From Prauserella endophytica (GTDB lineage Bacteria > Actinomycetota > Actinomycetes > Mycobacteriales > Pseudonocardiaceae): 64,000 nt of DNA. Shown here piece by piece: positions 34,932 to 43,424 of this stretch (position 1 is the first letter of the stretch; each line of letters begins with the position of its first letter). The translations under genes were made by a program, and so were the position numbers. The notes beneath the pieces are model-generated. The model saw nothing but the letters and a program-made list of their open reading frames with translations. It searched no databases and was not told the DNA's origin. The stretch is taken from NCBI RefSeq assembly GCF_005146945.1, contig NZ_SWMS01000001.1, positions 372,001 to 436,000 of the forward strand. Reading direction: 5' to 3'.

Positions 34932-36084
34932 GAACGTCAGTGGCGTCGAGATCCAGCTGGAGAACGTCACCAAGCGCTACCCGGGCACCCGGGAGCCCGC
35001 GGTGAAGGACTTCACCATGACGATCCCGGCCGGCAAGATCGTGATCCTCGTTGGCCCCTCGGGCTGCGGCAAGACCACGACCATGCGAATGATCAACCGC
35101 CTGATCGAGCCCAGCTCGGGCCGGATCACCATCGGCGGGGAGGACGCGCTCAAGCTCAACGGCGACGCCCTGCGCCGCAAGGTGGGCTACGCGATCCAGC
35201 AGGCGGGGCTGTTCCCGCACTTCACCGTGGCGCAGAACATCGCGGTGGTGCCGGGCCTGCTCGACTGGGACAAGAAGCAGATCTCCGAACGGGTCGACGA
35301 GATGATGGACCTCGTCGGACTCGACCCCGCCGTGTACCGCGACCGGTACCCGCGCCAGCTCTCCGGTGGGCAGCAGCAGCGCGTCGGTGTGGCGAGGGCG
35401 CTCGCGGCCGACCCGCCGGTGCTGCTGATGGACGAGCCGTTCGGCGCGGTCGACCCCATCACGCGCGGCAACCTGCAGGACGAGTTGCTGCGCCTGCAGC
35501 TGGAGCTGCGCAAGACGATCGTGTTCGTCACCCACGACTTCGACGAGGCCGTGAAGCTCGGCGACAAGATCGCCGTCCTCGGTGACCAGTCGACGATCCA
35601 GCAGTACGACACCCCCGAGGCGATCCTCGCCAACCCGGCCAACGACATGGTGGCCGGTTTCGTAGGGGCAGGCGCCTCGCTCAAGCAGCTCACGCTGCTG
35701 CGCGTGCGTGACGTCGACTACCACGACGACGCGCTCACGGTCGTCGCGCCGGACAGCTCGCCGTCGGACCTGCGCAGGCAGATGACCGAGAAGGGCAAGA
35801 CCTACGCGCTGGTGCTCGACGCGCGGAAACGCCCGCAGCGCTGGGTGCACGTTCGCGACCTGTCGACGGCGAGCACGCTGGCGAGCGTCGGCAGGCCGGT
35901 CGGCGACATGGTGAGCACCCAGTCCACGTTGCAGGACGCGCTCGAGGCGATCCTGTCCGAGGGCGGCAACGCGGTGGTCACGGGCTCGCGCGGTGAATAC
36001 GTCGGCACCATCGACATCACGACGGTGACCGACACCATCCAGCAGCTGCGCGAGGAGCACGACGCCGGGAGCGCGGCCTCGTGA
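34924..36084 (+). CDS. osmoprotectant ABC ATPase with C-terminal CBS domains (OpuCA type)
   Basis: 386 aa from GTG 34924. Walker A GPSGCGKTT, Q-loop YAIQQAGLFPHFTV, signature LSGGQQQR, Walker B LLMDEPFGAVDP and VTHDFDEA are intact. Residues about 255-380 hold CBS-type segments (TYALVLDARKRPQRWVHV, TLQDALEAILSEGGNAVVTG), which sense ionic strength or nucleotides in OpuA/OpuC ATPases. Confidence 0.93.
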   Translation: MAENVSGVEIQLENVTKRYPGTREPAVKDFTMTIPAGKIVILVGPSGCGKTTTMRMINRLIEPSSGRITIGGEDALKLNGDALRRKVGYAIQQAGLFPHFTVAQNIAVVPGLLDWDKKQISERVDEMMDLVGLDPAVYRDRYPRQLSGGQQQRVGVARALAADPPVLLMDEPFGAVDPITRGNLQDELLRLQLELRKTIVFVTHDFDEAVKLGDKIAVLGDQSTIQQYDTPEAILANPANDMVAGFVGAGASLKQLTLLRVRDVDYHDDALTVVAPDSSPSDLRRQMTEKGKTYALVLDARKRPQRWVHVRDLSTASTLASVGRPVGDMVSTQSTLQDALEAILSEGGNAVVTGSRGEYVGTIDITTVTDTIQQLREEHDAGSAAS

Positions 36085-36860
36085 GCAGTACCACCGAGAT
36101 CCAGGGCTTCTCCACCGAGTCCGGCTCGCGCCGGGCCGATCGGGTGCGGCTGTTCGCGCAGCCCGTAGCGGTCGTGGTGATCGTCGGCCTCGTGCTGGTG
36201 TGGGCGTTCACGCGCTCCAACGACAGCATCGAGGCCGAGTCGATCCAGGCGGGCGTGCTGCTCGACAAGACGTGGGAGCACGTGCTGATCACGCTCGTCG
36301 TCGCCGCGATCGTCGTCGGCATCGGCGTGCCGCTCGGCATGGTGCTCACGCGGTCGTGGGCCAGGCCCGTCGCGCCGCTCTTCATCGCCATCGCCAACAT
36401 CGGGCAGGCCGCGCCCGCGCTCGGTGTGCTGGTGCTGTTCTTCCTGTGGACGGAGTGGGACGGCCTTTGGGCCGCCGCGCTGCCGATCGCCTTCTACTCG
36501 CTGCTTCCGGTGCTGCGCAACACCATCGTCGGCATCCAGTCGGTGGACCCCGCGCTCGTCGACGCCGGCAAGGGCATCGGCATGTCGTCCTCCGGGGTGC
36601 TGTTCCGCATCGAGGTGCCGCTGGCGGTCCCGCTGATCCTCGCCGGTCTGCGGACGTCGCTGGTGCTCGCCGTCGGCACGGCCACACTGGCGTTCTTCGT
36701 CAACGGCGGCGGGCTCGGCGAGCTCGTCGACACCGGCTACAAGCTCAACCGGGTCTCGGTGCTCGTCGTCGGCGCGGTGCTCGCGGTCGGCCTTGCGCTG
36801 CTGGTCGACTGGGTCGGCGCCCTGTTGGAGGAGTACCTGGGACCGAAGGGACTGACATGA
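36081..36860 (+). CDS. osmoprotectant ABC permease (OpuCD type), second copy
   Basis: 259 aa, GTG overlapping the ATPase stop. It has a longer N-terminal cytoplasmic region than the first permease and the same EAA-type loop (LPVLRNTIVGIQSVDPALVD, AGKGIGMSS). Two permease genes flanking the ATPase make the classic OpuC arrangement. Confidence 0.92.
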   Translation: MSSTTEIQGFSTESGSRRADRVRLFAQPVAVVVIVGLVLVWAFTRSNDSIEAESIQAGVLLDKTWEHVLITLVVAAIVVGIGVPLGMVLTRSWARPVAPLFIAIANIGQAAPALGVLVLFFLWTEWDGLWAAALPIAFYSLLPVLRNTIVGIQSVDPALVDAGKGIGMSSSGVLFRIEVPLAVPLILAGLRTSLVLAVGTATLAFFVNGGGLGELVDTGYKLNRVSVLVVGAVLAVGLALLVDWVGALLEEYLGPKGLT

Positions 36861-37819
36861 GGCGCAAGCTGCGCGCGGTCCTCGGTGCCGCGCTGCTGAT
36901 GGCCACCACCTCGGCGTGCGGGCTCACCGTCAACGCCGCGCTGCCGTTCGACGTGCAGCCGGGCTCCATCCGGCCGGTGCCGGAGCTGGAGGGCGTCGAC
37001 GTCACAGTGGGGTCCAAGGACTTCACCGAGCAGATCATCCTCGGCTACATCGCCGAGCTCGCGCTGGAGGCGGCAGGGGCCAACGCCATCGACCTGACGA
37101 ACATCAACGGCTCCAACAGCTCCCGGTACGCCCTCATCGACGGGCAGATCGACCTGCAGTGGGAGTACACGGGCACGGGCTGGCTCTCCTACCTCGGCTA
37201 CGACAAGCCGTTGCCGGAGGAGGACGCGCAGTACGAGGCGGTGCGCAAGGCCGACCTGGAGCAGAACGGCATCGTGTGGCTGCCGTACTCGGAGGTCAAC
37301 AACACCTACGCCTTCGCGACCACCGAGGCCTTCGCGCAGAAGCACAACCTGAAGACCACGACGGACATGACGAACTTCCTGAAGGAGAACCCGCAGGAGG
37401 GCGTCTTCTGCGTGGAGACGGAGTTCGCGAGCAGGCCCGACGGCATGCCCGGCGTGCAGAAGACGTACGGCTTCGACGTCACGACCACGAAGACGTTCGG
37501 CACCGGGGCGATCTACAGCGCCATCGCGGGCGGCACGTGCAAGTTCGGTGAGGTCTTCACCACCGACGGCCGGATCGCGGGGCTGAACCTGCGGGTGCTG
37601 CAGGACGACAAGAAGTTCTTCCCGCAGTACAACGCGTCCGTCACGTTGCGCAAGGAGTTCCTCGACCAGTACCCGCAGATCGCGGACGTGATGGCGCCGG
37701 TCACCGAGGCGCTGAACAACGACGAGATCATCGAGCTCAACAAGCGGGTCGACGTGGACGGGGAGGACCCGGCGAAGGTCGCCCGCGACTGGATGATCGA
37801 GAAGGGCTTCATCAACTGA
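36857..37819 (+). CDS. glycine betaine/choline-type substrate-binding lipoprotein (OpuCC/ProX type)
   Basis: 320 aa; ATG overlaps the permease stop. Lipoprotein signal with MATTSACGLT (lipidated Cys). The mature domain begins VTVGSKDFTEQIILGYIAEL, the hallmark of the OpuAC/quaternary-amine family. Aromatic ligand-box candidates appear in QWEYTGTGWLSYLGY. Last gene of the BCCT-ABC operon. Confidence 0.93.
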   Translation: MRRKLRAVLGAALLMATTSACGLTVNAALPFDVQPGSIRPVPELEGVDVTVGSKDFTEQIILGYIAELALEAAGANAIDLTNINGSNSSRYALIDGQIDLQWEYTGTGWLSYLGYDKPLPEEDAQYEAVRKADLEQNGIVWLPYSEVNNTYAFATTEAFAQKHNLKTTTDMTNFLKENPQEGVFCVETEFASRPDGMPGVQKTYGFDVTTTKTFGTGAIYSAIAGGTCKFGEVFTTDGRIAGLNLRVLQDDKKFFPQYNASVTLRKEFLDQYPQIADVMAPVTEALNNDEIIELNKRVDVDGEDPAKVARDWMIEKGFIN

Positions 37820-37842
37820 GCGATCTCTGGAATCATGGCGAC

Positions 37843-37920
37843 ATGCCTGCTGTCTGGGAGCACTCCGGAATCTGTGCCCTGCTGCTGCGGCGCGGCCGCC
37901 TCGGCTCGCCGCCGTGCTGA
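37843..37920 (+). CDS. candidate 25-aa leader peptide upstream of the TauD-like gene
   Basis: ATG 37843 to TGA 37920 encodes 25 residues beginning MPAVWEHSGICALLL, with Arg repeats and a terminal Cys (Cys at 11 and 25). It lies 47 nt before a TauD/TfdA-type dioxygenase. Short Cys- and Arg-containing leader peptides precede many actinobacterial sulfur genes and mediate attenuation. The ribosome-binding site is weak and the following GC-rich stretch could pair with its end. This is a plausible but unproven uORF. Confidence 0.4.
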   Translation: MPAVWEHSGICALLLRRGRLGSPPC

Positions 37921-37967
37921 GGCCATTCCGGATCCCATTTGTTTTTGACAGTAAGGAATAAATTCGC

Positions 37968-38900
37968 ATGACTCTGGAATTGTCTGATCGCTCTGCCCTG
38001 CGCGAAGCACGAGTGCCCGCCGGCGGGATTCTCGAAGGCCCTCGGGTGCTGAACCGGCTGCCCGAGGGCGTCGAGCCCAGGCCATACGAGCTGTTCGGGG
38101 TGCGTCCGCTCGGGCGCGTCATCGGCGCCGAGATCGATGGTGTGGACCTCGGTGAGCCGCTGACGCCCGAACTGCGGGAGGAGCTCAACCGCGCGCTGCT
38201 GGAGTGGAAGGTGCTGTTCTTCCGCGACCAGGACATCACGCCCGCGCAGCAGCGCGCGTTCGCCCGCAACTGGGGCCCGCTGGAGACCAACCCGTTCATC
38301 CCGGCGGGCGACACCGACGAGGTCACGCGGTTCGAGCGCAGCGCCTCGATGCCGGGCTTCGAGAACATCTGGCACACCGACGTCACGTTCCGGCCCAACC
38401 CGGCGCTGGGCTCGGTGCTCCGGCTCGTGACCGTGCCGCCGGTTGGCGGTGACACGATGTGGGCCGACATGGCGGCGGCGTACGACAACCTGCCCGAGGA
38501 CGTGAAGGCCCGCATCGACGGCCTCAAGGCGGTGCACGACTACCTGCCCGGCTTCGACCGGTTCTCCGACCCAGAGGTGCTCGCGCGCTGGCAGGAGCAG
38601 TTCCCGCCGGTCGAGCACCCGGTTGTGCGCAGGCACCCGGAGACGGGCAGGCGCACGCTGTTCGTCAATCAGTCCTTCACCACCCACATCGTGGGGATGG
38701 ACCGGGACGAGAGCGACCGCCTGCTGCACTACCTCTTCACGCAGGCGCACGTGCCGGAGTACCAGGTGCGGTTCCGCTGGACCGAGAACGCGGTGGCCTT
38801 CTGGGACAACCGCGCCACCCAGCACTACGCGGTGAACGACTACGCGCCGCACCCACGCGTCGCCGAGCGGGTCGCCATCGCGGGCGACCGCCCCTTCTAG
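37968..38900 (+). CDS. TauD/TfdA-family 2-oxoglutarate-dependent dioxygenase
   Basis: Fe(II)/2-oxoglutarate oxygenase, 310 aa, with AAGGA upstream. The facial triad is clear: H136 and D138 in WHTDVTF and distal H286 in RATQHYAVNDY; the 2-oxoglutarate-binding Arg is in HPRVAERVAI. The closest recognisable types are taurine and alkyl-sulfate-ester dioxygenases (TauD/AtsK), used to release sulfite or sulfate when sulfur is scarce. The adjacent candidate leader peptide fits a sulfur role. Confidence 0.9.
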   Translation: MTLELSDRSALREARVPAGGILEGPRVLNRLPEGVEPRPYELFGVRPLGRVIGAEIDGVDLGEPLTPELREELNRALLEWKVLFFRDQDITPAQQRAFARNWGPLETNPFIPAGDTDEVTRFERSASMPGFENIWHTDVTFRPNPALGSVLRLVTVPPVGGDTMWADMAAAYDNLPEDVKARIDGLKAVHDYLPGFDRFSDPEVLARWQEQFPPVEHPVVRRHPETGRRTLFVNQSFTTHIVGMDRDESDRLLHYLFTQAHVPEYQVRFRWTENAVAFWDNRATQHYAVNDYAPHPRVAERVAIAGDRPF

Positions 38901-38914
38901 CCCACTTGCCGACT

Positions 38915-39021
38915 GCAGTGAAGGCCACCATCACTGCGTGGAATTGACGCAGTGGCGCGCAGCGTCTCCTCTTGGGCGGTGGGGGGAGACGGGTGGGCGC
39001 AGTGAAGGTGGCCTTCACTGC
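38915..39021. repeat. intergenic inverted-repeat element, copy 2 (long form)
   Basis: GCAGTGAAGGCCACC at 38915 faces GCAGTGAAGGTGGCCTTCAC at 38999, around about 60 nt that is the reverse complement of the loop in copies 1 and 4 (GGTGGGGGGAGACGGGTGGGC, split here as GGTGGGG and GAGACGGG). It lies between the convergent ends of the TauD gene and the minus-strand gene at 39030. Confidence 0.8.
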
Positions 39022-39029
39022 ATGTTGGG

Positions 39030-39524
39030 CTAGATGCCGAGGCGGTGGAGGAGCTGGGACTCGATGTGTTCCAGCTCCGCGGCGACGGCCCGGTGGGCGG
39101 CCTTGCGGCGTGCGGCGGGCATCCGCTCGGCGGCCCGCACCGACGCGGCGAGCTGTTCGAGGGTCGACTGGCCGCGCTCGGCGAAGGTCAGGTCGTCGTC
39201 GGTGACCTTGGGGGAGCGGCGCAGCTCGGTGAGCCCGTCTGCGGCGCCCGCGATGCGGGCGAGCAGCGCGCCACCCCGGCCGGTGTACTCGCTGAGCTGC
39301 TCGACGCTGATTCCCATGCGACGCGCCTGGTAGCGGTCGTAGGCGTCTCTCGCGGCACCGGCCGCCCGGACGGCGAGCGGGGCCACCACCGGCACCGCGG
39401 CGGGGATGATCACCTTGGCCACGCGCACGGCGTTCTTGGCCTTCTTCGGCGTCAGTGCGGACTCGTGCTCGACGTTTCCGGCGGGCTCGGCGGCCTTGTC
39501 TCGGGAGTGTCGGTGCCCTCTCAT
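39030..39524 (-). CDS. hypothetical helical protein, actinobacterial
   Basis: 164 aa from ATG 39524. Basic, His-rich N-terminus (RGHRHSRDKA), a hydrophobic stretch KVIIPAAVPVVAPLAVRAAG that may be amphipathic or a membrane helix, then long helices to the C-terminus (AYDRYQARRMGISVEQL, ARRKAAHRAVAAELEHIESQ). Not assigned to a known family. Its start is only 11 bp from the divergent nuclease start, so it is probably leaderless. Confidence 0.75.
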   Translation of the reverse strand: MRGHRHSRDKAAEPAGNVEHESALTPKKAKNAVRVAKVIIPAAVPVVAPLAVRAAGAARDAYDRYQARRMGISVEQLSEYTGRGGALLARIAGAADGLTELRRSPKVTDDDLTFAERGQSTLEQLAASVRAAERMPAARRKAAHRAVAAELEHIESQLLHRLGI

Positions 39525-39535
39525 ACAGTGAGCGT

Positions 39536-41173
39536 ATGGCAAACGAGGTGCTGCTGGACGCGGGAGTGGTGACCCGCTGCCGTCGGCGCGTGCACCTCGA
39601 CAATGATCCGAGCTTGCGCGACGTCCCGCTCGCCCCGCCGGATCCGGCCGCTGAGCAGCGGATCGCCGACGCGAGGGCTCACCGCGCCGAGATCGCGGAG
39701 CGGTTGCGCGCGGCCACCGGCGCGCCGTGGACGGTGGTTCCGCCCGACCTGCCGCCATCCGATCGGGTGGGCCTGACGATGACGGCGCTGGAGGAGCGCG
39801 TCCCGTTCGTCTGGGGTGGGCTGCTGCCGGTCGACACCGAGGGCGGCAGGCGCGGCGGTGTCGAGCTGCTCGTGCGCACGGCCGGGGGTTACGTGCCGGT
39901 CCTGGTGGTGCGGCACCGCATCACCGACCCCGGCGAGGGCGCGCGCACGGCGCCGATGACCGACCTCGACCCGGACAACGCGCGCACCGACCCGGAGCGC
40001 AAGCTCCGTTCGCACCCACGTGACCAGCTCCGCCTCGCCCACCTCCGGCGCCTGCTGGAGGCCGCGGGCCACGCCGAGGGCGGCAGGGCGCTCGGCGGGG
40101 TCATCGGGCTCGACGCCGACGTGGTGGTGTGGCACGACCTCGGCGCACCGACGTGGCCGGGCGGCCGCAGCACACTGGAGGAGTACGACGATCGCTTCGC
40201 CGACCGGCTCGCCGTCGCCCGCGCCGCCGCCGAGCGCCGGGAAGCCCTCGCCGAGCCGTCGCGGGTCCTGGAGTGCCGCCGCTGTCCGTGGTGGCCGGTG
40301 TGCGAGGCGGATCTCACGCGGATCAGGGACGTGAGCCTCGTGGTGCGCGGCGAGGACGCGGTGGAGCTGCGCAAGGCAGGCGTCGGCACGGTCGACAAGC
40401 TCGCCGCCCTGGACGTGGCCGACGAGTCGCCGATCCAGTGGACGGGCACCACGTTCGTCGACGCGGTCGCGCTCGCGCGGGCCTGGCTGGCCGACCTGAC
40501 AGTGGTGCGCCGCGTCGCCGACGTCACCGTGCCACGCGCCGACGTCGAGGTGGACATCGACATGGAGAGCTTCGGCGACTCCGGCGCGTACCTGTGGGGT
40601 TGCCTGCTCAGCGGCGCCGACATCGGCGTGGAACCGGGCTACCGCGCCTTCGCGACGTGGGAGCCACTGCCCACTGTGGACGAGGCGCGCTCGTTCGCGG
40701 AGTTCTGGACGTGGCTGTCCGACGTGCGTGCGCGAACGGCTGCCGCGGGGCTGAGCTTCCGCGCCTACTGCTACAACGCGCTCGCCGAGAACCGCTGGCT
40801 GTTCGCGTCGGTCGAGCGTTTCGCGGGCATGGCAGGCGTTCCGTCGAAGGACGAGCTGCGGTCCTTCGTGGACTCCGAGGAGTGGGTGGACCTCTTCCGC
40901 AGCGTCTCCGACCAGTTCCTGTGCTCACACGGCAAGGGACTCAAGGTCGTCGCACCCGTCGCCGGCTTCCGGTGGCGGGACCCGGAAGCCGGCGGCGAGG
41001 CGTCGATGCGCTGGTACCGCGACGCGGTGGGCATGGACGGCGGGGTTCCCGATCCCGCCCAGCGTGAACGGCTGCTGCGCTACAACGAGGACGACGTGCT
41101 GGCCACCCACACCCTCCGCGAGTGGATGACCGGCCCGGCCATGCGGGACGTCCCCTTCATGGGAGACCTGTAG
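39536..41173 (+). CDS. TM0106-family RecB-like nuclease with RNase H-like domain
   Basis: 545 aa. The N-terminal half carries RecB/Cas4-like features, with a Cys cluster LECRRCPWWPVCEADL at about 245-260 that probably binds Fe-S. The C-terminal half has an RNase H/DEDD exonuclease-like fold (DVEVDIDMESFGDSGAYLWG and LRYNEDDVLATHTLREW). This fits the TM0106 family found across actinobacteria. Presumed DNA repair or processing; no partner helicase is adjacent. ATG 39536 lies 11 bp from the opposite start codon. Confidence 0.88.
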   Translation: MANEVLLDAGVVTRCRRRVHLDNDPSLRDVPLAPPDPAAEQRIADARAHRAEIAERLRAATGAPWTVVPPDLPPSDRVGLTMTALEERVPFVWGGLLPVDTEGGRRGGVELLVRTAGGYVPVLVVRHRITDPGEGARTAPMTDLDPDNARTDPERKLRSHPRDQLRLAHLRRLLEAAGHAEGGRALGGVIGLDADVVVWHDLGAPTWPGGRSTLEEYDDRFADRLAVARAAAERREALAEPSRVLECRRCPWWPVCEADLTRIRDVSLVVRGEDAVELRKAGVGTVDKLAALDVADESPIQWTGTTFVDAVALARAWLADLTVVRRVADVTVPRADVEVDIDMESFGDSGAYLWGCLLSGADIGVEPGYRAFATWEPLPTVDEARSFAEFWTWLSDVRARTAAAGLSFRAYCYNALAENRWLFASVERFAGMAGVPSKDELRSFVDSEEWVDLFRSVSDQFLCSHGKGLKVVAPVAGFRWRDPEAGGEASMRWYRDAVGMDGGVPDPAQRERLLRYNEDDVLATHTLREWMTGPAMRDVPFMGDL

Positions 41174-41178
41174 GCCGT

Positions 41179-41937
41179 CTAGCGCGGCGCCATCCGCAGC
41201 GAACCGTCCAGCCGGATCACCTCACCGTTCAGGTAGTCGTGCTGGACGATGTAGAGCGCCAGCTGCGCGTACTCGTCGGGACGGCCGAGCCGCTTCGGGA
41301 ACGGCACGCCCGCGGCGAGACCCGCGCGGAACTCGTCGCTCACCGTCGCCAGCATCGGGGTGTCGATGATGCCGGGTGCGATCGTCATCACGCGGATGCC
41401 GTGCGAGGCGAGGTCGCGCGCGGCGGGCAGGGTCATGCCGACGACGCCGCCCTTGGAGGCCGAGTAGGCGATCTGGCCGATCTGCCCGTCGTAGGCGGCG
41501 ACCGACGCCGTGTTGATGATGACGCCGCGCTGGTCGTCGGCCAGCTGCTCGGTCTTGGCCATCGCTTCGGCGGCGACGGTGACGACGTTGAACGTGCCGA
41601 TGAGATTGACCTCGACGACCTTGCGGAACAGGTTGAGGTCGTGCGGGCCCTTCTTCGACAGGATGCGCGCGGAGGGGCCGATGCCGGCGCAGTTCACGAC
41701 GGTGCGCAGCGGAACGCCTGAGCCCGCCGCCTGTTCTACCGCGGCGCGCACCTGCTCGGGGTCGGTCACGTCGGCCTCGACGTACGTGACGCCGTCGACC
41801 TGCTCGGCCTTCTCGATCGCGGCGGCGAGGTCGAGCGCGAAGACGCGCGCGCCCTGCTCTGCGAGTGCCCGTGCCGTGGCGCCGCCGAGGCCGGAGGCGC
41901 CACCCGTGACGATGGCCGCGGTGTCGGTGATCTGCAT
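41179..41937 (-). CDS. SDR, 3-hydroxyacyl-CoA dehydrogenase type 2-like
   Basis: 252 aa with AAGGAAG before ATG 41937. Classical SDR: GGASGLGGATARAL cofactor loop, NCAGI, catalytic Ser in INTASVAAYDG and YSASKGG (YxxxK). GTFNVVTVAAEAM and the C-terminal LNGEVIRLDGSLRMAPR match the HSD17B10/acetoacetyl-CoA-type group. Probably fatty-acid or branched-chain beta-oxidation. Confidence 0.9.
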   Translation of the reverse strand: MQITDTAAIVTGGASGLGGATARALAEQGARVFALDLAAAIEKAEQVDGVTYVEADVTDPEQVRAAVEQAAGSGVPLRTVVNCAGIGPSARILSKKGPHDLNLFRKVVEVNLIGTFNVVTVAAEAMAKTEQLADDQRGVIINTASVAAYDGQIGQIAYSASKGGVVGMTLPAARDLASHGIRVMTIAPGIIDTPMLATVSDEFRAGLAAGVPFPKRLGRPDEYAQLALYIVQHDYLNGEVIRLDGSLRMAPR

Positions 41938-42003
41938 GGTCTTCCTTTCTCACCCTGCTGAATCCGGCACCAGGTTAACGCTCGTTCGCGTGATGGGTCC
42001 CGA

Positions 42004-42025
42004 GGCCATTCGTTGACGAATGGCC
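42004..42025. promoter_or_regulatory. perfect palindrome in the divergent SDR/UDP-glucose dehydrogenase promoter region
   Basis: GGCCATTCG and CGAATGGCC are perfectly complementary 9-bp arms around TTGA. It sits in the 146-nt gap between the two divergent start codons. Being in a promoter region and lacking a U-tract, it is more likely an operator than a terminator. Confidence 0.5.
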
Positions 42026-42083
42026 GCCTGCTGGTTCCCCCCGTGTTCGCTCGCAGGTCAACTGCGGGTGTGACCGTCGGTAT

Positions 42084-43391
42084 ATGAGCGCAGCTCGAAT
42101 CGTGGTGGTGGGCACCGGCTACGTCGGACTCACCACCGGTGCGTGCCTTGCCAGTCTGGGTCACCTGGTGACCTGCGCCGATGTGGACGAATCGAAGGTC
42201 GCCAGGCTCGCCGCGGGCAGGGTCGACATCATGGAGCCGGGCCTGGCCGAGCTGGTCGCCCGCGGTCTCACCAGCGGCAACCTGTCCTTCGTCGTCGGCG
42301 CCAGAGAGGCCGTGCGCGACGCCGACGGGGTCTTCCTGTGCGTGCCGACGCCGATGGGCGCGGGCGGCGCGGCGGACCTGCGGGCGGTGGAGCAGGTGGT
42401 GGCCGAGATCGCCGACGTGCTGCCCAGCGGGTGCGCACTGATCACCAAGTCGACCGTGCCCGTCGGCACCGCCCGCCGGATCCAGGAGCTGACCGGCAGG
42501 CCGGACCTGCCGGTGGTCTCCAACCCGGAGTTCCTCCGCGAGGGCACCGCGGTGTCCGACTTCCTCGGCCCCGACCGGATCGTCGTGGGCTCCGACACAC
42601 CTGGCGCCGCCGACTGGGTCGCCGATCTCTACGCCGACCTCGGCGCGCCCGCTGTGGTCACCGATGCCGCCAGCGCCGAGCTGGTGAAGTACGCAGCCAA
42701 CTGCTTCCTCGCGATGAAGCTCTCCTACGTCAACGCCATCGCCGAGCTGTGCGAGCGGCTCGGCGCCGACATCGAGCCGGTGACGCTCGGGATGGGCTAC
42801 GACCGGCGCATCGGGCGGTCGTTCCTGCGGCCGGGGCCCGGCTGGGGCGGCTCGTGCCTGCCGAAGGACACCAGCGCGCTGCTCAGGATCGCCGAGTCGG
42901 TGCGGTTCGACTTCGAGCTGCTCGACGCGGCGGTGGAGGAGAACATCGCCCAGCGCGACCGCGTGATCGCCAAGATCGCGGGCGCGGTCGGTGGCAGGCT
43001 CTCGGGCGCCCGCATCGGTCTGCTGGGGCTGGCGTTCAAGGCCGGGACCAACGACCTGCGTGACTCGCCCGCGCTGTCCATCGCGTCGGTGCTGTGCGCG
43101 CACGGCGCCGAGGTGACGGCGTACGACCCCGCGGTGAAGGGCGAGCTGCCCGGCATGCTCGTGGTGGACAACGCCTACCAGGTGGCGAAGGGTGCCGACG
43201 TTGTGGTCGTGCTCACCGAATGGCCAGAGTTCACCCGGCTCGACTGGGCGTACGTGGCGGAGTTGATGCACGGTGACGCCGTTGTGGACACCCGTAACCT
43301 GCTGGAACCCCGCACGGTGCTCGACGCCGGGCTGAGCTGGCAGGGCGTCGGGCGACCGCGAGCCGGGGCACGCGTCACTTCCGTTAGTTGA
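42084..43391 (+). CDS. ugd: UDP-glucose 6-dehydrogenase
   Basis: 435 aa. Oxidises UDP-glucose to UDP-glucuronate with two NAD+, feeding uronic-acid polysaccharides. N-terminal Rossmann GTGYVGLTTGACLA, STVPVGTA, VSNPEFLREGTAV, and the catalytic Cys C258 in PGPGWGGSCLPKDTSAL. The UDP-binding C-terminal domain has GLAFKAGTNDLRDSPAL. Stands alone; the envelope locus 11 kb away is a plausible consumer of its product. Confidence 0.93.
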   Translation: MSAARIVVVGTGYVGLTTGACLASLGHLVTCADVDESKVARLAAGRVDIMEPGLAELVARGLTSGNLSFVVGAREAVRDADGVFLCVPTPMGAGGAADLRAVEQVVAEIADVLPSGCALITKSTVPVGTARRIQELTGRPDLPVVSNPEFLREGTAVSDFLGPDRIVVGSDTPGAADWVADLYADLGAPAVVTDAASAELVKYAANCFLAMKLSYVNAIAELCERLGADIEPVTLGMGYDRRIGRSFLRPGPGWGGSCLPKDTSALLRIAESVRFDFELLDAAVEENIAQRDRVIAKIAGAVGGRLSGARIGLLGLAFKAGTNDLRDSPALSIASVLCAHGAEVTAYDPAVKGELPGMLVVDNAYQVAKGADVVVVLTEWPEFTRLDWAYVAELMHGDAVVDTRNLLEPRTVLDAGLSWQGVGRPRAGARVTSVS

Positions 43392-43424
43392 GCGAACGAA
43401 GCGTCCGCCCGTAGGGTTCAGGAC

